Below, one piece after another: positions 37,568 to 47,680 of a stretch of DNA of 64,000 nucleotides. Position numbers and translations under genes: made by a program. The notes under the pieces were generated by a model, which made no database searches, was not told the DNA's origin, and saw only the letters and a list, made by a program, of their open reading frames with translations. How positions within the stretch are numbered: position 1 is the stretch's first letter; every line of letters begins with the position of its first letter. The stretch comes from Gammaproteobacteria bacterium. GTDB taxonomy: Bacteria; Pseudomonadota; Gammaproteobacteria; Pseudomonadales; Alcanivoracaceae. The stretch is taken from assembly GCA_018067045.1 (NCBI GenBank), contig JAGPVL010000035.1:124001-188000 (forward strand), in the 5' to 3' direction.

Positions 37568-38166
37568 TGCTGGTTATCGGACTCACTGGCGGTATTGGTA
37601 GTGGTAAAACCGCAGCGTCAGATTATTTTTCTTCGCTTGGCATCACCGTCGTCGACGCTGATCTCGCCTCGCGTACGGTGGTACAGCCAGGGCAACCCGC
37701 ATTAGATCAAATCGCCAAACGATTTGGCGACCACATGATTAACGCCGACCTCAGCCTTAATCGCGCCGCGCTACGTGAGCTTGTTTTTTCGGACAAGCAG
37801 GCCTTAAAAGCATTGGAAGCGATCACCCATCCAGCCATTCGAACAGAGCTGCTCAATCAACTGCAGCAGTCCCAGTCGCCGTACACAATCCTCGTCTCTC
37901 CTCTTTTACTGGAAACGAATCAACATCAGTTAACCGATAGAGTGCTACTAATCGACGCGGAAGAAAAAGTACAAATTGATCGCACCGTGCAAAGAGATAA
38001 GGTGCCTAGCCAACAAGTGGAGGCCATTATGGCTGCGCAAATGCCGCGCCATACCAAGCAAAGTAAAGCCGATGACATCGCACTCAATAATGGCGATCTT
38101 GCTGCTTTGCACGGTAAACTGAACGCCCTGCACCAAACTTATTTGAAGCTCGCGCAAAACAGTTAG
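37567..38166 (+). CDS. coaE: Dephospho-CoA kinase
   Basis: CoaE phosphorylates the 3'-OH of dephospho-CoA, the last step of CoA synthesis. 199 aa. P-loop 'GLTGGIGSGKT' (5-15), 'VVDADLASRTVV', 'LEAITHPAIRTEL' and the lid-region 'QRDKVPSQQVEAIMAAQMP' are present. The ATG shares one base with the pilD stop, so it is the fourth gene of pilBCD-coaE-yacG. A much longer frame starting at 37363 lies mostly inside pilD and is not the real start. Confidence 0.96.
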   Translation: MLVIGLTGGIGSGKTAASDYFSSLGITVVDADLASRTVVQPGQPALDQIAKRFGDHMINADLSLNRAALRELVFSDKQALKALEAITHPAIRTELLNQLQQSQSPYTILVSPLLLETNQHQLTDRVLLIDAEEKVQIDRTVQRDKVPSQQVEAIMAAQMPRHTKQSKADDIALNNGDLAALHGKLNALHQTYLKLAQNS

Positions 38167-38205
38167 TTACAGCCAAAGCTCACAGCCAACAGAATAGAAT
38201 TATTT

Positions 38206-38403
38206 ATGCCTGCAAATGAAAAACCCGCACAGATCTATCCCTGCCCACAATGCCGCAAGCCTGTTCACTGGCGAGCTGACAATCAATGGCGCCCGTTCTG
38301 CTCGCAACGCTGCAAGCTTATCGATTTAGGGGACTGGGCGTCGGAGCGTCATGCTATTCCCTGTGACGACACCGACAATGGGCCTGATTTTTCCAACGAA
38401 TAA
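38206..38403 (+). CDS. yacG: DNA gyrase inhibitor YacG (zinc protein)
   Basis: A 65-aa zinc-binding protein with Cys13, Cys16, Cys32 and Cys36 (CxxC...CxxxC), the YacG signature '[18 protein letters not shown]' and an acidic C-terminus. In E. coli YacG binds GyrB and inhibits gyrase. The coaE-yacG order behind pilD is the conserved gammaproteobacterial arrangement; the zapD gene found between them in E. coli is absent here. Confidence 0.95.
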   Translation: MPANEKPAQIYPCPQCRKPVHWRADNQWRPFCSQRCKLIDLGDWASERHAIPCDDTDNGPDFSNE

Positions 38404-38458
38404 GCCGTCAGAAAGTAAACGCACTAGAAGCGCCATCTCAGTTTATTCGGTTTTGTTT

Positions 38459-38540
38459 TTGTGGAAGCTTTTCGCGTGCGCTTGCTTGCAAGCGAAACAG
38501 CGCTGAGTGGAAGCTCCTTCGCTTGAAACTAGCCCCCACA
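38459..38540. repeat. REP/BIME-like inverted palindromic element B
   Basis: It contains GCTTGCTTGCAAGCGA (38480-38494 region) followed by CAGCGCT, shared with element A. Its right end (38518-38540), read on the other strand, matches the element A half at about 19 of 23 positions. A 9-bp direct repeat GTGGAAGCT occurs at 38461 and 38507. It is located between convergent yacG and the mutT/thiE gene, like the other two REP-like elements in the window. Confidence 0.75.
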
Positions 38541-38562
38541 CACACCGAAACAGATTCGAAAC

Positions 38563-39495
38563 CTACGATGGCCAAAATGCGGAAATGGCAGCAATTCCTC
38601 TACCGCCAGAATCCCGTACTTTACTCATTTCTTTTTCAGCAACGCCGCCCAGCGCATAAACGGAATAGGGTCGCCCTGTCGCCCACGAGGAAAACGTTTT
38701 CCAACCTAGCGGTACGGCGTGCGGGTGTGTCGTCGTTTTATTCACAGGGGACAACATAACCATATCTGCGCCCAGCCGTTCTGCATGGTCAAGTTCGAAT
38801 TGATTATGGCAAGCCACCGACACCAGCCCACATTCTGGACGCGCGCTCATTGCTGCTGCAACATCGCAGGAAAGGTGTACACCATCCGCGCCAACTGCGC
38901 TCACCATGGCAACATCGTTGCGTAGTAAGGTCTTTAAACCGTTCGCGTTACACAACTCAACCATCTCTGACAACCGCTCACGCTCCAATGGCGCCCCGCG
39001 CAAGTACACACCACCGACACCTGACTGCATTAAAAATGGCAACACCGATGGCCACGCCGATTGATAGTCGCTAGGCAAAATCACCCAACGCTCCGGCAAG
39101 GAAAGCGCCGTTACAATCGGTTTATTCGCGGCGGGAAATTCAAGGGACGAAAGATCAGAAGACGCAAACCATTTCACTGGCTGCTGTTCACGACCGTGCG
39201 GCACACCCGACCACCGCGTCACCTCGCGAAAATGTAGGCGCACATGCAAGTCTGGGTATTGGTGATCGATAGTCATAAACGAACAAGAGTCATGACTATC
39301 GATGCCGAGCTCTTCGTGTAATTCGCGGGCCAACGCTTGATGCAACGTCTCACCTCGCTCAACTTTACCGCCGGGAAATTCCCAGCGTCCGCCTTGATGC
39401 TTGCCTGCCAGACGCTGACTCAACAACACGTTGCCATCGTCATCACGAATCACGGCAGCAACAACATTAAGCCGCGGAGATGTATCAACTGTCAT
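38563..39495 (-). CDS. MutT-type Nudix hydrolase fused to ThiE/TenI-like domain
   Basis: A 310-aa two-domain protein. Residues 1-130 are a Nudix hydrolase of the MutT type; the Nudix box at 42-64 begins 'GGKVERGETLHQA' and ends 'REL.EELGI' with the metal-binding glutamates. MutT clears 8-oxo-dGTP from the nucleotide pool. Residues about 135-305 are a TIM-barrel related to thiamine-phosphate synthase ('GVGGVYLRGAPL', 'GADGVHLSC', 'VSVACHNQFELDHAERLGADMVMLSPV', 'VYALGGV'). Such fusions are known in Pseudomonas and relatives, and the role of the second domain is unclear. It lies downstream of argJ on the same strand. Confidence 0.9.
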   Translation of the reverse strand: MTVDTSPRLNVVAAVIRDDDGNVLLSQRLAGKHQGGRWEFPGGKVERGETLHQALARELHEELGIDSHDSCSFMTIDHQYPDLHVRLHFREVTRWSGVPHGREQQPVKWFASSDLSSLEFPAANKPIVTALSLPERWVILPSDYQSAWPSVLPFLMQSGVGGVYLRGAPLERERLSEMVELCNANGLKTLLRNDVAMVSAVGADGVHLSCDVAAAMSARPECGLVSVACHNQFELDHAERLGADMVMLSPVNKTTTHPHAVPLGWKTFSSWATGRPYSVYALGGVAEKEMSKVRDSGGRGIAAISAFWPS

Positions 39496-39522
39496 GACAG
39501 CAACACCAAAGCCGGATAACGT

Positions 39523-40725
39523 CTACGTGCGATACTCAGCATTAATCTTCACGTAGTCGCAACTAAAGTCGCAGGTCCACACGCAAGCGCTAGACTCACC
39601 CGCGCCAAGAAAGATGCGAATAACAATATCTTGCTCCGCCATTACCGCAGCGCCTTGCGCTTCGGTGTAGCTTTCCGCGACGCCGCCACCACTGACAATC
39701 TGTACGTCACCGAGAAAAATATCCACGCCACCTACATTCAATTCATTGATCGGCGCTCGACCAACTGCAGCGAGAATACGTCCCCAATTGGGGTCAGACG
39801 CAAACAAAGCAGTTTTAACCAACGGTGAATGCGCCACCGTTTCAGCGACGACGCGCGCATCCGCTTGACTCACGGCTTGCTCAACCTGAATCTCAACAAA
39901 CTTCGTAGCGCCCTCTCCGTCACGGACAACGGCATGAGCCAACTCGGTGTATACCTGCTGCAACGCGTCCTTCATCGCCAACGCCGCAGCGCTATCGCCT
40001 TCCATAGGAGCCATGTCAGCTCGGCCGGTCGCTACCAACATGCAACAATCGTTTGTCGAAGTATCACCGTCAATGGTGATGCGGTTAAACGAATTGTCCG
40101 CAAGCTCTACCGCCCAACTCGACAAAAGATCAACACTGATATTGGCGTCAGTGGCAATAAAACCCAGCATGGTTGCCATGTTCGGCTTTATCATCCCCGA
40201 GCCTTTCGCCGTGCCCGTAATCGTGATCGGTGTACCATCAATTTCGACCCGCTTGGAAACTAGCTTAGGCCGCGTATCAGTGGTCATGATTCCTTCAGCC
40301 GCTCTCCCCCAGCCGTGCTCATCAAGCTCTGATAGCGCAACAGGCAAGCCGCGAGCAAACGGCGGCAATGGAAAGCGCTCGCCAATCACACCGGTCGAGA
40401 ACGGTAACACTTGTTCGGTCTCGCAATTCGCAGCCTCGGCAAGCAAAGCGCATGACGCCAAACAGTCGCGCATTCCCGCCGCGCCAGTACCCGCATTGGC
40501 GTAACCGGTATTAATCATCAAATAACGAGGCTGCTTCTTGGCAAGATGAGCCTTGCAAACATGCACCGGTGCCGCACAAAAGCGATTCTGCGTAAACACA
40601 CCCGCCGTTATCGCGCCCTCACACAGCTCAAATACAACAAGGTCCCGTCGATTAGGCTTCTTTACACCCGCCATAACAGATGCAACGCGAATCCCCGGTA
40701 CAGGCAACCAACTGAGTTGTTCCAT
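39523..40725 (-). CDS. argJ: Glutamate N-acetyltransferase / ornithine acetyltransferase ArgJ
   Basis: ArgJ moves the acetyl group from N-acetylornithine to glutamate in the cyclic arginine pathway. 400 aa. Self-cleavage occurs before nucleophile Thr185 in 'KPNMATMLGF', producing alpha and beta chains. Substrate-contact stretches 'TGTAKGSGMIKP', 'DGDTSTNDC' and 'DPNWGRILAAVG' are present. The first residues 'MEQLSWLPVPGIRVASVMAGV' are typical. It sits between secA and mutT/thiE as in Pseudomonas. Confidence 0.96.
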   Translation of the reverse strand: MEQLSWLPVPGIRVASVMAGVKKPNRRDLVVFELCEGAITAGVFTQNRFCAAPVHVCKAHLAKKQPRYLMINTGYANAGTGAAGMRDCLASCALLAEAANCETEQVLPFSTGVIGERFPLPPFARGLPVALSELDEHGWGRAAEGIMTTDTRPKLVSKRVEIDGTPITITGTAKGSGMIKPNMATMLGFIATDANISVDLLSSWAVELADNSFNRITIDGDTSTNDCCMLVATGRADMAPMEGDSAAALAMKDALQQVYTELAHAVVRDGEGATKFVEIQVEQAVSQADARVVAETVAHSPLVKTALFASDPNWGRILAAVGRAPINELNVGGVDIFLGDVQIVSGGGVAESYTEAQGAAVMAEQDIVIRIFLGAGESSACVWTCDFSCDYVKINAEYRT

Positions 40726-40762
40726 TTACGCGACCTATATCAACTTCGACTTTCAACCGTCA

Positions 40763-43492
40763 TTAGGCGTTAAGCGCGCCATGGCAGTGCTTAAACTTCT
40801 TGCCCGAGCCACAAGGACAGGGCTCGTTTCGACCAACCTTTCGGCCGTCGCGAGTCTGTGGTTGTGCCGCATCACCTTTCTCGCCCTGTTCAGGCTGAGC
40901 ATCTTCCGAAAAAGACGGCGTTTGCAATTTCATCTGCTCCGCCTGACGACGAGCCTCTTCTGCGCGCTGGCGCTCCAACTGCTCAACTTCATCATCGCGA
41001 CGCAGCTCAAGCGTATGAACAACTCGAATCACTTCGTGCTGCGTCTGATTCATCATATGTTGAAATAATTCAAACGCTTCACGTTTGTATTCCTGCTTCG
41101 GATTCTTCTGCGCATAACCGCGCAAATGAATACCCTGGCGCAAGTGATCCATGCTAGCCAAGTGATCTTTCCAATGCCGATCAAGTGTTTGCAGCATAAT
41201 ATGGCTTTCGATTTTACGTAGTTCCGATGCGTCAAAACCACGCTCCGCCAACGCCGCTTCTTTAGCCGCGTACTCAGCCTCTAGATGGGCAACTAAACGC
41301 TCAGCCACGCCATCGATATGAAGCTTGTTGTCTTCGCGCAGCCATTCCGCGACATCCGCATTACCATGAAACTCGACTGCCAGAGCTTTATTCAACCCTT
41401 CAATATCCCACTGCTCTTCTACAGAACCAGCCGGCATGTAGGTATAAACAAACTCACGAATAACATCCTCACGCACACCCTGAATGCTGCTGGAAAGGTC
41501 ATCGGTTTCAAGAATACTATCGCGCTGATGGTAAACCACCCGGCGCTGATCGTTAGCCACATCATCGTATTCGAGTAGGTTTTTACGAATATCAAAGTTG
41601 CGCCCTTCTACCTTTCGCTGCGCATTTTCAATAGCACGCGTCACCCAGCGATGCTCAATCGCTTCGCCCTTCTCAAGCCCTAAAGAGCGCATCAAATTAC
41701 GCACGCGATCTGATGCAAAAATACGCATCAGATCATCTTCCATCGACAAGTAAAAACGCGTATAACCTGGATCACCTTGACGACCTGAGCGACCGCGCAA
41801 CTGGTTATCAATACGACGAGATTCGTGCCGCTCGGTACCAATAATATGTAAGCCGCCGGCCTCCATGACCTTGGCATGACGAATCTTCCAGTTCGCATGC
41901 ACCTGTTCAATTTGCGCGTCGGTTGGATCTTCGAGTCGACTAATTTCCTCTTTTGTACTACCACCAAGCACAATATCGGTGCCTCGGCCGGCCATGTTCG
42001 TCGCGATCGTCACGGCACCAGACTGGCCGGCTTGAGCGATAATCTCGGCCTCTTTACGGTGAAACTTTGCATTCAACACTTGGTGCTTAATGTTGTTTTT
42101 GGTCAATCGTTCGGATATATATTCAGACGCGGAAACCGTTGCTGTACCGACCAGCACCGGCGCACCTTTTTCAACAAAGACCTTAATATCCTCAATCATA
42201 GCGTCGTATTTTTCGTCCAAGGATAAAAAGACGAGATCATCCTTGTCTTCACGAATCATCGGCTTGTTCGTTGGAATCACGACAACGTCCATGCCATAGA
42301 TCTGACGAAATTCAGGGGCCTCTGTATCAGCAGTACCGGTCATGCCAGACAGCTTTTCGTACAAACGGAAATAGTTTTGAAAAGTTGTTGATGCCAGCGT
42401 TTGATTTTCTTGATGAATCTTAACGCCTTCTTTCGCCTCAACCGCCTGATGAATACCGTCAGACCAGCGACGCCCTGGCATGGTACGACCAGTGTGCTCA
42501 TCGACAATGACAATACTGCCGTCTTGAACAATATAATCTTTATCACGAACAAATAGCCCATGTGCTTTTAGTGCAGAGTGGACATGATGCAATAGCTGCA
42601 AGTTGTGCGGAGCATAAAGGCTTTCACCTTCCGGCAACAATTTCGCCTCGGTTAAAAGCCTCTCAGCTTTCTGATGCCCCTCTTCTGTTAATTCAACCTG
42701 GCGCTGCTTTTCATCAACAAAAAAGTCACCTTCATTCTCTTCGCTTTGCTCAACAAGGTTTGGCATAAAAGCATTAACACGAAGATAAAAATCCGACGAA
42801 TCAGACGCCGGACCAGAAATAATTAACGGTGTGCGCGCTTCATCAATCAAAATTGAATCAACTTCATCAACGATGGCAAAGCCTAAGCCACGCTGTGCCT
42901 TGTCTTCCATGCGGAAAACCATGTTATCGCGCAAAAAATCGAAGCCGAACTCGTTGTTTGTACCGTACGTAATATCGGCAATATACGCTTCACGCTTCTG
43001 TTCTTGTGGCTGCTGCGACAAGATAATACCTACCGACAGGCCAAGAAATTCGTACAAAGGACGCATCCAGTTTGCATCACGTTCGGCAAGATAGTCATTC
43101 ACCGTAACGACGTGCACACCCTTGCCGGAAAGCGCATTTAAATAAGCGGGCAACGTTGCTGTAAGGGTCTTCCCTTCACCAGTACGCATCTCCGCAATAC
43201 GCCCCTCATGAAGAGTGACACCGCCGACCATCTGCATATCGAAGTGGCGCATGCCTAAAACACGTCCAGACGCCTCACGCACTACTGAGAAGGCTTCGGG
43301 CAACATCTCATCAAGCGTCTTTCCGTCTTTGAAAGCTTGCTGTAGCTCTGCCGTTTTGGCGCGCAGCTCCTCATCGGAGAGCGTCGTCATGGACTCGGTA
43401 AACAGGTTGATTTCGGACACGATCTTGCTCATCCGCTTGAGCTCACGATCATTCTTTGAGCCAAACATTTTCTTAACCATTGATCCCAGCAT
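40763..43492 (-). CDS. secA: Protein translocase ATPase SecA
   Basis: The motor ATPase of the Sec pathway, 909 aa. NBD1 has Walker A 'MRTGEGKT' (102-109). The preprotein cross-linking domain, NBD2 ('[12 protein letters not shown]', '[14 protein letters not shown]', '[11 protein letters not shown]') and helical scaffold ('[20 protein letters not shown]') follow. The C-terminal zinc tail '[16 protein letters not shown]' binds SecB and phospholipid. The start '[18 protein letters not shown]' resembles other SecA N-termini. No secM precedes it. Upstream lies the 62-nt hairpin that ends the M23 gene. Confidence 0.98.
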   Translation of the reverse strand: MLGSMVKKMFGSKNDRELKRMSKIVSEINLFTESMTTLSDEELRAKTAELQQAFKDGKTLDEMLPEAFSVVREASGRVLGMRHFDMQMVGGVTLHEGRIAEMRTGEGKTLTATLPAYLNALSGKGVHVVTVNDYLAERDANWMRPLYEFLGLSVGIILSQQPQEQKREAYIADITYGTNNEFGFDFLRDNMVFRMEDKAQRGLGFAIVDEVDSILIDEARTPLIISGPASDSSDFYLRVNAFMPNLVEQSEENEGDFFVDEKQRQVELTEEGHQKAERLLTEAKLLPEGESLYAPHNLQLLHHVHSALKAHGLFVRDKDYIVQDGSIVIVDEHTGRTMPGRRWSDGIHQAVEAKEGVKIHQENQTLASTTFQNYFRLYEKLSGMTGTADTEAPEFRQIYGMDVVVIPTNKPMIREDKDDLVFLSLDEKYDAMIEDIKVFVEKGAPVLVGTATVSASEYISERLTKNNIKHQVLNAKFHRKEAEIIAQAGQSGAVTIATNMAGRGTDIVLGGSTKEEISRLEDPTDAQIEQVHANWKIRHAKVMEAGGLHIIGTERHESRRIDNQLRGRSGRQGDPGYTRFYLSMEDDLMRIFASDRVRNLMRSLGLEKGEAIEHRWVTRAIENAQRKVEGRNFDIRKNLLEYDDVANDQRRVVYHQRDSILETDDLSSSIQGVREDVIREFVYTYMPAGSVEEQWDIEGLNKALAVEFHGNADVAEWLREDNKLHIDGVAERLVAHLEAEYAAKEAALAERGFDASELRKIESHIMLQTLDRHWKDHLASMDHLRQGIHLRGYAQKNPKQEYKREAFELFQHMMNQTQHEVIRVVHTLELRRDDEVEQLERQRAEEARRQAEQMKLQTPSFSEDAQPEQGEKGDAAQPQTRDGRKVGRNEPCPCGSGKKFKHCHGALNA

Positions 43493-43600
43493 GCAACTTC
43501 CAATTATGTCGTATTCGTATTGTGAGACGCGGCCTCTGAAGAGCGGCCATTCTACCCTTTAAACCCCATAAAAACATAAGGGCGATCGCCACTGATTCAA

Positions 43601-43662
43601 CCCCTTAGCAGATAAAAATAAAGCCCGGCATAAGCCGAGCTTTATTTTTATCTGCTAAGGGG
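43601..43662. terminator. 62-nt hairpin with perfect 24-bp arms
   Basis: Left arm 43601-43624 and right arm 43639-43662 are exact complements. Between them are one C/A mismatch and an inner CGGC-ATAA-GCCG stem. The AAAGC/GCTTT stem followed by ATTTTT looks like a rho-independent terminator that works on both strands; on minus it lies 30 bp after the M23 stop. The arms are far longer than needed for termination. The secA start is 109 bp further on. Confidence 0.85.
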
Positions 43663-43691
43663 GCATATAGATGGAAATAGAGGCAAACGTG

Positions 43692-44624
43692 CTAGCGACG
43701 TGCTCTCGCGATATAAGGTTGCGGGTTAACCTGCCGACCGTCCTTAATCACTTCGTAGTGGACATGCGGCCCAGTAGAACGGCCACTCGAGCCCATGAGC
43801 GCGATACGCTCACCCGGCTTGACAATATCACCGGATTTCACCAATAGCTCTTTTGCATGACCATAGCGGGTAGACAAGCCATTACCGTGATTAATCTCCA
43901 CCATCAGACCATAGCCGTAACGATCACCCGAGTAAGTCACTACACCAGATGCCGTCGCGACAATATCCGAGCCATCCTTTCCTGCGAAATCGACCCCTTT
44001 GTGCATCGCCAAATTCCCCTTAAAAGGGTCTGTACGATAACCATAACGAGAGGACATCCAGCCCCGAGAAACAGGACGGCCAGACAGAGACGCCTGACGC
44101 TCAATATGTTTATTGTTTAAGAGATGCTCAAGAATATCCAGCTGCTGCTCACGACGATCTAGCGTCACCGACAGATCATTCAATGCATCAACAAACGCAG
44201 GCGGACGATAGTTCGCCAAAGCTTCATCACTGCTTTCTGGACCACCTAACGCAGGAGCAGCGCTAAAATCGAACTCATCCGCACGAATACCCGCCACTTC
44301 AACCAAACGCTCACCGAGCGCATCCAACCGAACCAGTCGCGCCTGCACATCACCGAGCTTCAAGGTTAGCGCCCGTAATTCACGCTGCGAGCGCTCATTA
44401 AGGTCAGCAACCTGCGCCTGATGCTCGCTAACATCACTCTGCCAGCGCTGAGCGACATCATCACTCAGTAACGGATCGTCAACGTGATAAGCGGAGTAGT
44501 AAGCACCCACTCCCGCCAAGCAAGGGATAACAACTAACACGGAGGCCAGCATCCACGGCAGCCATGCCGGTAAATGCAGCGTCCGCGAGTGACCCTTACT
44601 GTTATTGAGAATTATGATATTCAT
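43692..44624 (-). CDS. Membrane-anchored M23 (LytM) peptidase
   Basis: A 310-aa protein with a short basic N-terminus, one membrane helix (21-43), a coiled coil (about 64-112) and a C-terminal LytM/M23 domain (about 180-305). Zinc ligands are His208 and Asp212 in 'HKGVDFAG' and His289 in 'GPHVHYEV', with His287 catalytic, so it should be an active endopeptidase of peptidoglycan. Coiled coil plus LytM recalls division-linked factors such as EnvC and NlpD, but this member faces the periplasm from an inner-membrane anchor. It occupies the place between dciA and secA known in Pseudomonas. It is divergent from dciA, with 175 bp between. Confidence 0.92.
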   Translation of the reverse strand: MNIIILNNSKGHSRTLHLPAWLPWMLASVLVVIPCLAGVGAYYSAYHVDDPLLSDDVAQRWQSDVSEHQAQVADLNERSQRELRALTLKLGDVQARLVRLDALGERLVEVAGIRADEFDFSAAPALGGPESSDEALANYRPPAFVDALNDLSVTLDRREQQLDILEHLLNNKHIERQASLSGRPVSRGWMSSRYGYRTDPFKGNLAMHKGVDFAGKDGSDIVATASGVVTYSGDRYGYGLMVEINHGNGLSTRYGHAKELLVKSGDIVKPGERIALMGSSGRSTGPHVHYEVIKDGRQVNPQPYIARARR

Positions 44625-44799
44625 TCGTTTAAACTAAACCCCTGTGCATTAGCTCCAAACTTACCAGAGCAATGAATTGGTACTATTTTTCTTAAAAAAT
44701 TATCCTGAAATCCGATTTTTATCAGTATGTTAGCGCTTAAAGCTAATCTGCACTATCGGTGTACTAAGATCATAAAGCCTAGGATCGTAGGAAAATGTT

Positions 44800-45237
44800 A
44801 TGAGTAATGCAACCGGTCCGCAATCACTTTCCCGACTACTGGCAGATACACCCGCTATTCAGCGACTGATTTGTGACGCGCGTAGCAGAGCGAAGCAGGA
44901 ATCAGCCCCTCCCGCACTGGATTTACCCCCTGCTCTTGCCGCACACACCGAAATACAGGTGCTACCAGACAAGCTAATACTGCTGGCGAGCAACAATAGT
45001 GTTGCCCAGCTCTTGCGCTTTCACGGCCCGAGACTGGCAAGGCAAGCTGGCTTGGTCGACTTTCAGGTGCGGGTCCAGGCACAAATCTTCTCAGCGAACC
45101 CGAACAAGCAGCCCGAACCTCAAGGCGCCAGCATGCCAGCGGAGGCCGCAGCGCCGCTCAATGACGCTGCCAGTGCTGTCGATCACGCTCCATTAAGCGA
45201 CGCATTACGCCGCCTTGCTGCCCTCGCTGGGCGCTAA
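44800..45237 (+). CDS. dciA: DciA-like (DUF721) protein, putative DnaB loader
   Basis: A 145-aa protein with an N-terminal DUF721 domain ('LSRLLADTPAIQRLI', then the KH-like fold to about residue 92 with 'LILLASNNSVAQLLRFHGPRL'). A disordered Ala/Pro-rich tail ends in 'LSDALRRLAALA'. DciA is the ancestral loader of the replicative helicase DnaB in bacteria that lack DnaC. The position beside lpxC and secA is the usual one in Pseudomonas and many gammaproteobacteria. It is the only plus-strand gene in this stretch. Confidence 0.85.
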   Translation: MSNATGPQSLSRLLADTPAIQRLICDARSRAKQESAPPALDLPPALAAHTEIQVLPDKLILLASNNSVAQLLRFHGPRLARQAGLVDFQVRVQAQIFSANPNKQPEPQGASMPAEAAAPLNDAASAVDHAPLSDALRRLAALAGR

Positions 45238-45278
45238 CGACGCAGGCAAACGCCCACGAAATAGCGCTTCCACAGAAC

Positions 45279-45317
45279 AAAAAATGCCCGCAACTTTTAA
45301 CAGTGCGGGCATTTTTA
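45279..45317. terminator. Bidirectional rho-independent terminator between dciA and lpxC
   Basis: 12-nt arms (AAAATGCCCGCA at 45281-45292 and its complement at 45304-45315) enclose an 11-nt loop and are flanked by A-runs and T-runs. It is centrally placed between the convergent dciA and lpxC stops. Confidence 0.93.
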
Positions 45318-45358
45318 TGTGCCGTTCAACGCACACCAAAACAACAGGGATTACCAGT

Positions 45359-46273
45359 CTACTCGCTCGCCATCACCGGTTTCATGTATGAAATAGGTGC
45401 ATGAGCTGCATCATCAAACGTGACGATTTCCCACGCTTCTTTTTGTGCAAGCAATTGACGCAACAGCGCATTATTCAACGCATGTCCGGATTTATGACCA
45501 ATAAACTCACCGACCAAGCTAAAGCCTAATAGGTATAGATCTCCGATTGCGTCCAGCATCTTGTGCTTCACAAACTCGTCTTCATAACGCAGACCGTCTT
45601 CATTCAGAATACGGAAATCATCGACGACAATGGCATTATCAACACTGCCACCGAGCGCCAAGTTCTGGCTACGTAAAAACTCAATATCACGCATGAAGCC
45701 GAAAGTACGCGCCCGGGCCACTTCTTTCACGAACGACGTGGAGGAGAAGTCGATACTCGCTGTTTGTGTACGATTGCGGAAAACTGGGTGATCAAACTCA
45801 ATCGTGAAGCTGACCTTAAACCCTTCGAACGGCAGGAAAGTGGCGGACTTGTCTTCATGAGAGACCGTCACTGGCGCCTTAATTCGAAGGAATTTTTTCG
45901 CCGCGTCCTGTTCTGCGATGCCTGCAGACTGAAGCAGGAACACAAAAGGACCTGCACTGCCATCCATAATAGGAACTTCGGGGGCCGACAACTCCACATA
46001 AGCGTTGTCGATACCCAAGCCTGCCATGGCAGACAGCAAATGCTCAACGGTGCCAACCTTGACGTCATCCTTTACCAGCGTCGACGAGAGGGTGGTCTCG
46101 CCTACATTCTCGGCCACAGCAGGGATCTCCACAACCGGGTCGAGGTCGACGCGGCGGAAAATGATGCCAGTATCCACAGAAGCAGGTAGCACAGTGAGAT
46201 AAACCTTCTCACCGGTGTGCAAGCCAATGCCCGTGGCTCGGATAACGTTTTTGAGCGTACGCTGTCTAATCAT
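45359..46273 (-). CDS. lpxC: UDP-3-O-acyl-N-acetylglucosamine deacetylase LpxC
   Basis: A zinc deacetylase that commits UDP-acyl-GlcNAc to lipid A synthesis, so the cell makes LPS. 304 aa. N-terminal '[22 protein letters not shown]', zinc ligand His78 in '[10 protein letters not shown]', the other ligands in '[10 protein letters not shown]', and catalytic '[13 protein letters not shown]' are all present. It is separated from ftsZ by 173 bp, which should hold its own promoter. The C-terminus ends in the residues 'MASE'; I could not judge an FtsH degradation tag. Confidence 0.97.
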   Translation of the reverse strand: MIRQRTLKNVIRATGIGLHTGEKVYLTVLPASVDTGIIFRRVDLDPVVEIPAVAENVGETTLSSTLVKDDVKVGTVEHLLSAMAGLGIDNAYVELSAPEVPIMDGSAGPFVFLLQSAGIAEQDAAKKFLRIKAPVTVSHEDKSATFLPFEGFKVSFTIEFDHPVFRNRTQTASIDFSSTSFVKEVARARTFGFMRDIEFLRSQNLALGGSVDNAIVVDDFRILNEDGLRYEDEFVKHKMLDAIGDLYLLGFSLVGEFIGHKSGHALNNALLRQLLAQKEAWEIVTFDDAAHAPISYMKPVMASE

Positions 46274-46446
46274 CAGATTATCGCTTCTCTCGGTACTCGG
46301 TAGCGTCTACTTAATGGTGCCCAGTTTTGCGGCGCCCAGTAGCATCATCGCGGCGCCCCATAGAGGGAGCACACCTTTTTTCAAGGGCACGAATGGTAGC
46401 AGAACGTGGTTCCACGCACCATTACCGCACGCTGCTTACCCGTCTA

Positions 46447-47619
46447 TTAATCAGCCTGACGGCGCAGAAAAGTCGGGATATCAATGAAATCCAGATCTTC
46501 TGCAGTATTCACCGACGGCGCAGACCGGCCAGCAGGTCGTTGCGGCGTGCCACGCTGACGCTCGACTGCAGGACGCTCCATTTCCTTGTAGTTCAGCTCG
46601 CCTTTGGTCGTTGTCGGAGGTAATTGACCGCCGCGTACGACTTTCAGTTCCTGCTGAACACCAATACCTGTAGCCACAACGGTGACCGACAAGTCGTCAC
46701 CCAACTCAGGATCAACCGCCGTACCGATAATAATATTAGCGTCGGCACCTGCCAGCTCGTAAATGACGTTGTTAACGGTGTAGTACTCTTCCAGAGTAAG
46801 ACCAGCGTTAGCGGTAATGTTAATAAGCAGTCCGCGGGCGCCATGAATATCAATATCTTCCAACAGCGGGCTAGAGATGGCTTTACGTGCTGCAGCTTCT
46901 GCACGGCCTTCACCCTGCGCCGTACCGGAACCCATCATCGCCATACCCATTTCGCCCATGACAGTACGAACGTCAGCGAAATCGACGTTGATAATGCCAC
47001 CCTTGGTAATCAGATCAGAGATACCTTTAACTGCACCGAGCAACACATCGTTAGCGGCTTTAAATGCGTCCAACAAAGTCGTGCCGCCGCCCAAAACAGC
47101 TTGCAGCTTTTCGTTTGGAATCGTAATCAAGGAATCAACATGCTCGCGCAATGAGGCAATGCCTTCTTCGGCCACCCGCATACGCTTAGGACCTTCAAAC
47201 GGGAACGGTTTGGTGACAACCGCGACGGTCAAAATACCGAGATCTTTTGCCACTTCCGCAACAATTGGCGCGGCACCGGTACCCGTACCACCACCCATTC
47301 CTGCTGTCACAAACACCATATCTGCGCCGCTGAGCATTTCCGCAATGCGCTCACGATCTTCAATCGCGGCCTGACGACCAATTTCTGGGTTTGCACCAGC
47401 ACCTAGGCCTTTAGTAACTTCTCCGCCGAGTTGCAATACCGACTTAGTCGCTGCGTTACGCAACGCCTGCGCATCGGTGTTCATGCAAATAAATTCAACG
47501 CTTTCGACGTTAGAGCGAACCATATGCTCCACGGCGTTACCGCCGCCACCGCCGACTCCCACTACTTTGATAACCGCGCCGTGTTGAACGCCGTCTTCGA
47601 GTTTAAAGTGCATAGCCAT
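46447..47619 (-). CDS. ftsZ: Cell division tubulin homologue FtsZ
   Basis: The polymerising GTPase of the Z ring, 390 aa. GTP-binding '[10 protein letters not shown]' (21-30) and the tubulin signature '[10 protein letters not shown]' (109-118) are visible, with the T7 loop '[11 protein letters not shown]' that completes the neighbour's GTPase site. A linker of about 50 residues leads to the C-terminal peptide '[11 protein letters not shown]', which binds FtsA and ZipA. It lies 61 bp behind ftsA. Confidence 0.98.
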   Translation of the reverse strand: MAMHFKLEDGVQHGAVIKVVGVGGGGGNAVEHMVRSNVESVEFICMNTDAQALRNAATKSVLQLGGEVTKGLGAGANPEIGRQAAIEDRERIAEMLSGADMVFVTAGMGGGTGTGAAPIVAEVAKDLGILTVAVVTKPFPFEGPKRMRVAEEGIASLREHVDSLITIPNEKLQAVLGGGTTLLDAFKAANDVLLGAVKGISDLITKGGIINVDFADVRTVMGEMGMAMMGSGTAQGEGRAEAAARKAISSPLLEDIDIHGARGLLINITANAGLTLEEYYTVNNVIYELAGADANIIIGTAVDPELGDDLSVTVVATGIGVQQELKVVRGGQLPPTTTKGELNYKEMERPAVERQRGTPQRPAGRSAPSVNTAEDLDFIDIPTFLRRQAD

Positions 47620-47680
47620 AGTATTTCTCCCGGTTAATATCCCTGTTGTTTACTGCGTCTTCTAATGGGTTGGCGGCCCT

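Noticed and set aside
46274-46446. Two GCGGCGCCC direct repeats before lpxC
   Set aside because: Only two short copies in a GC-rich leader; not enough to claim a regulatory site.
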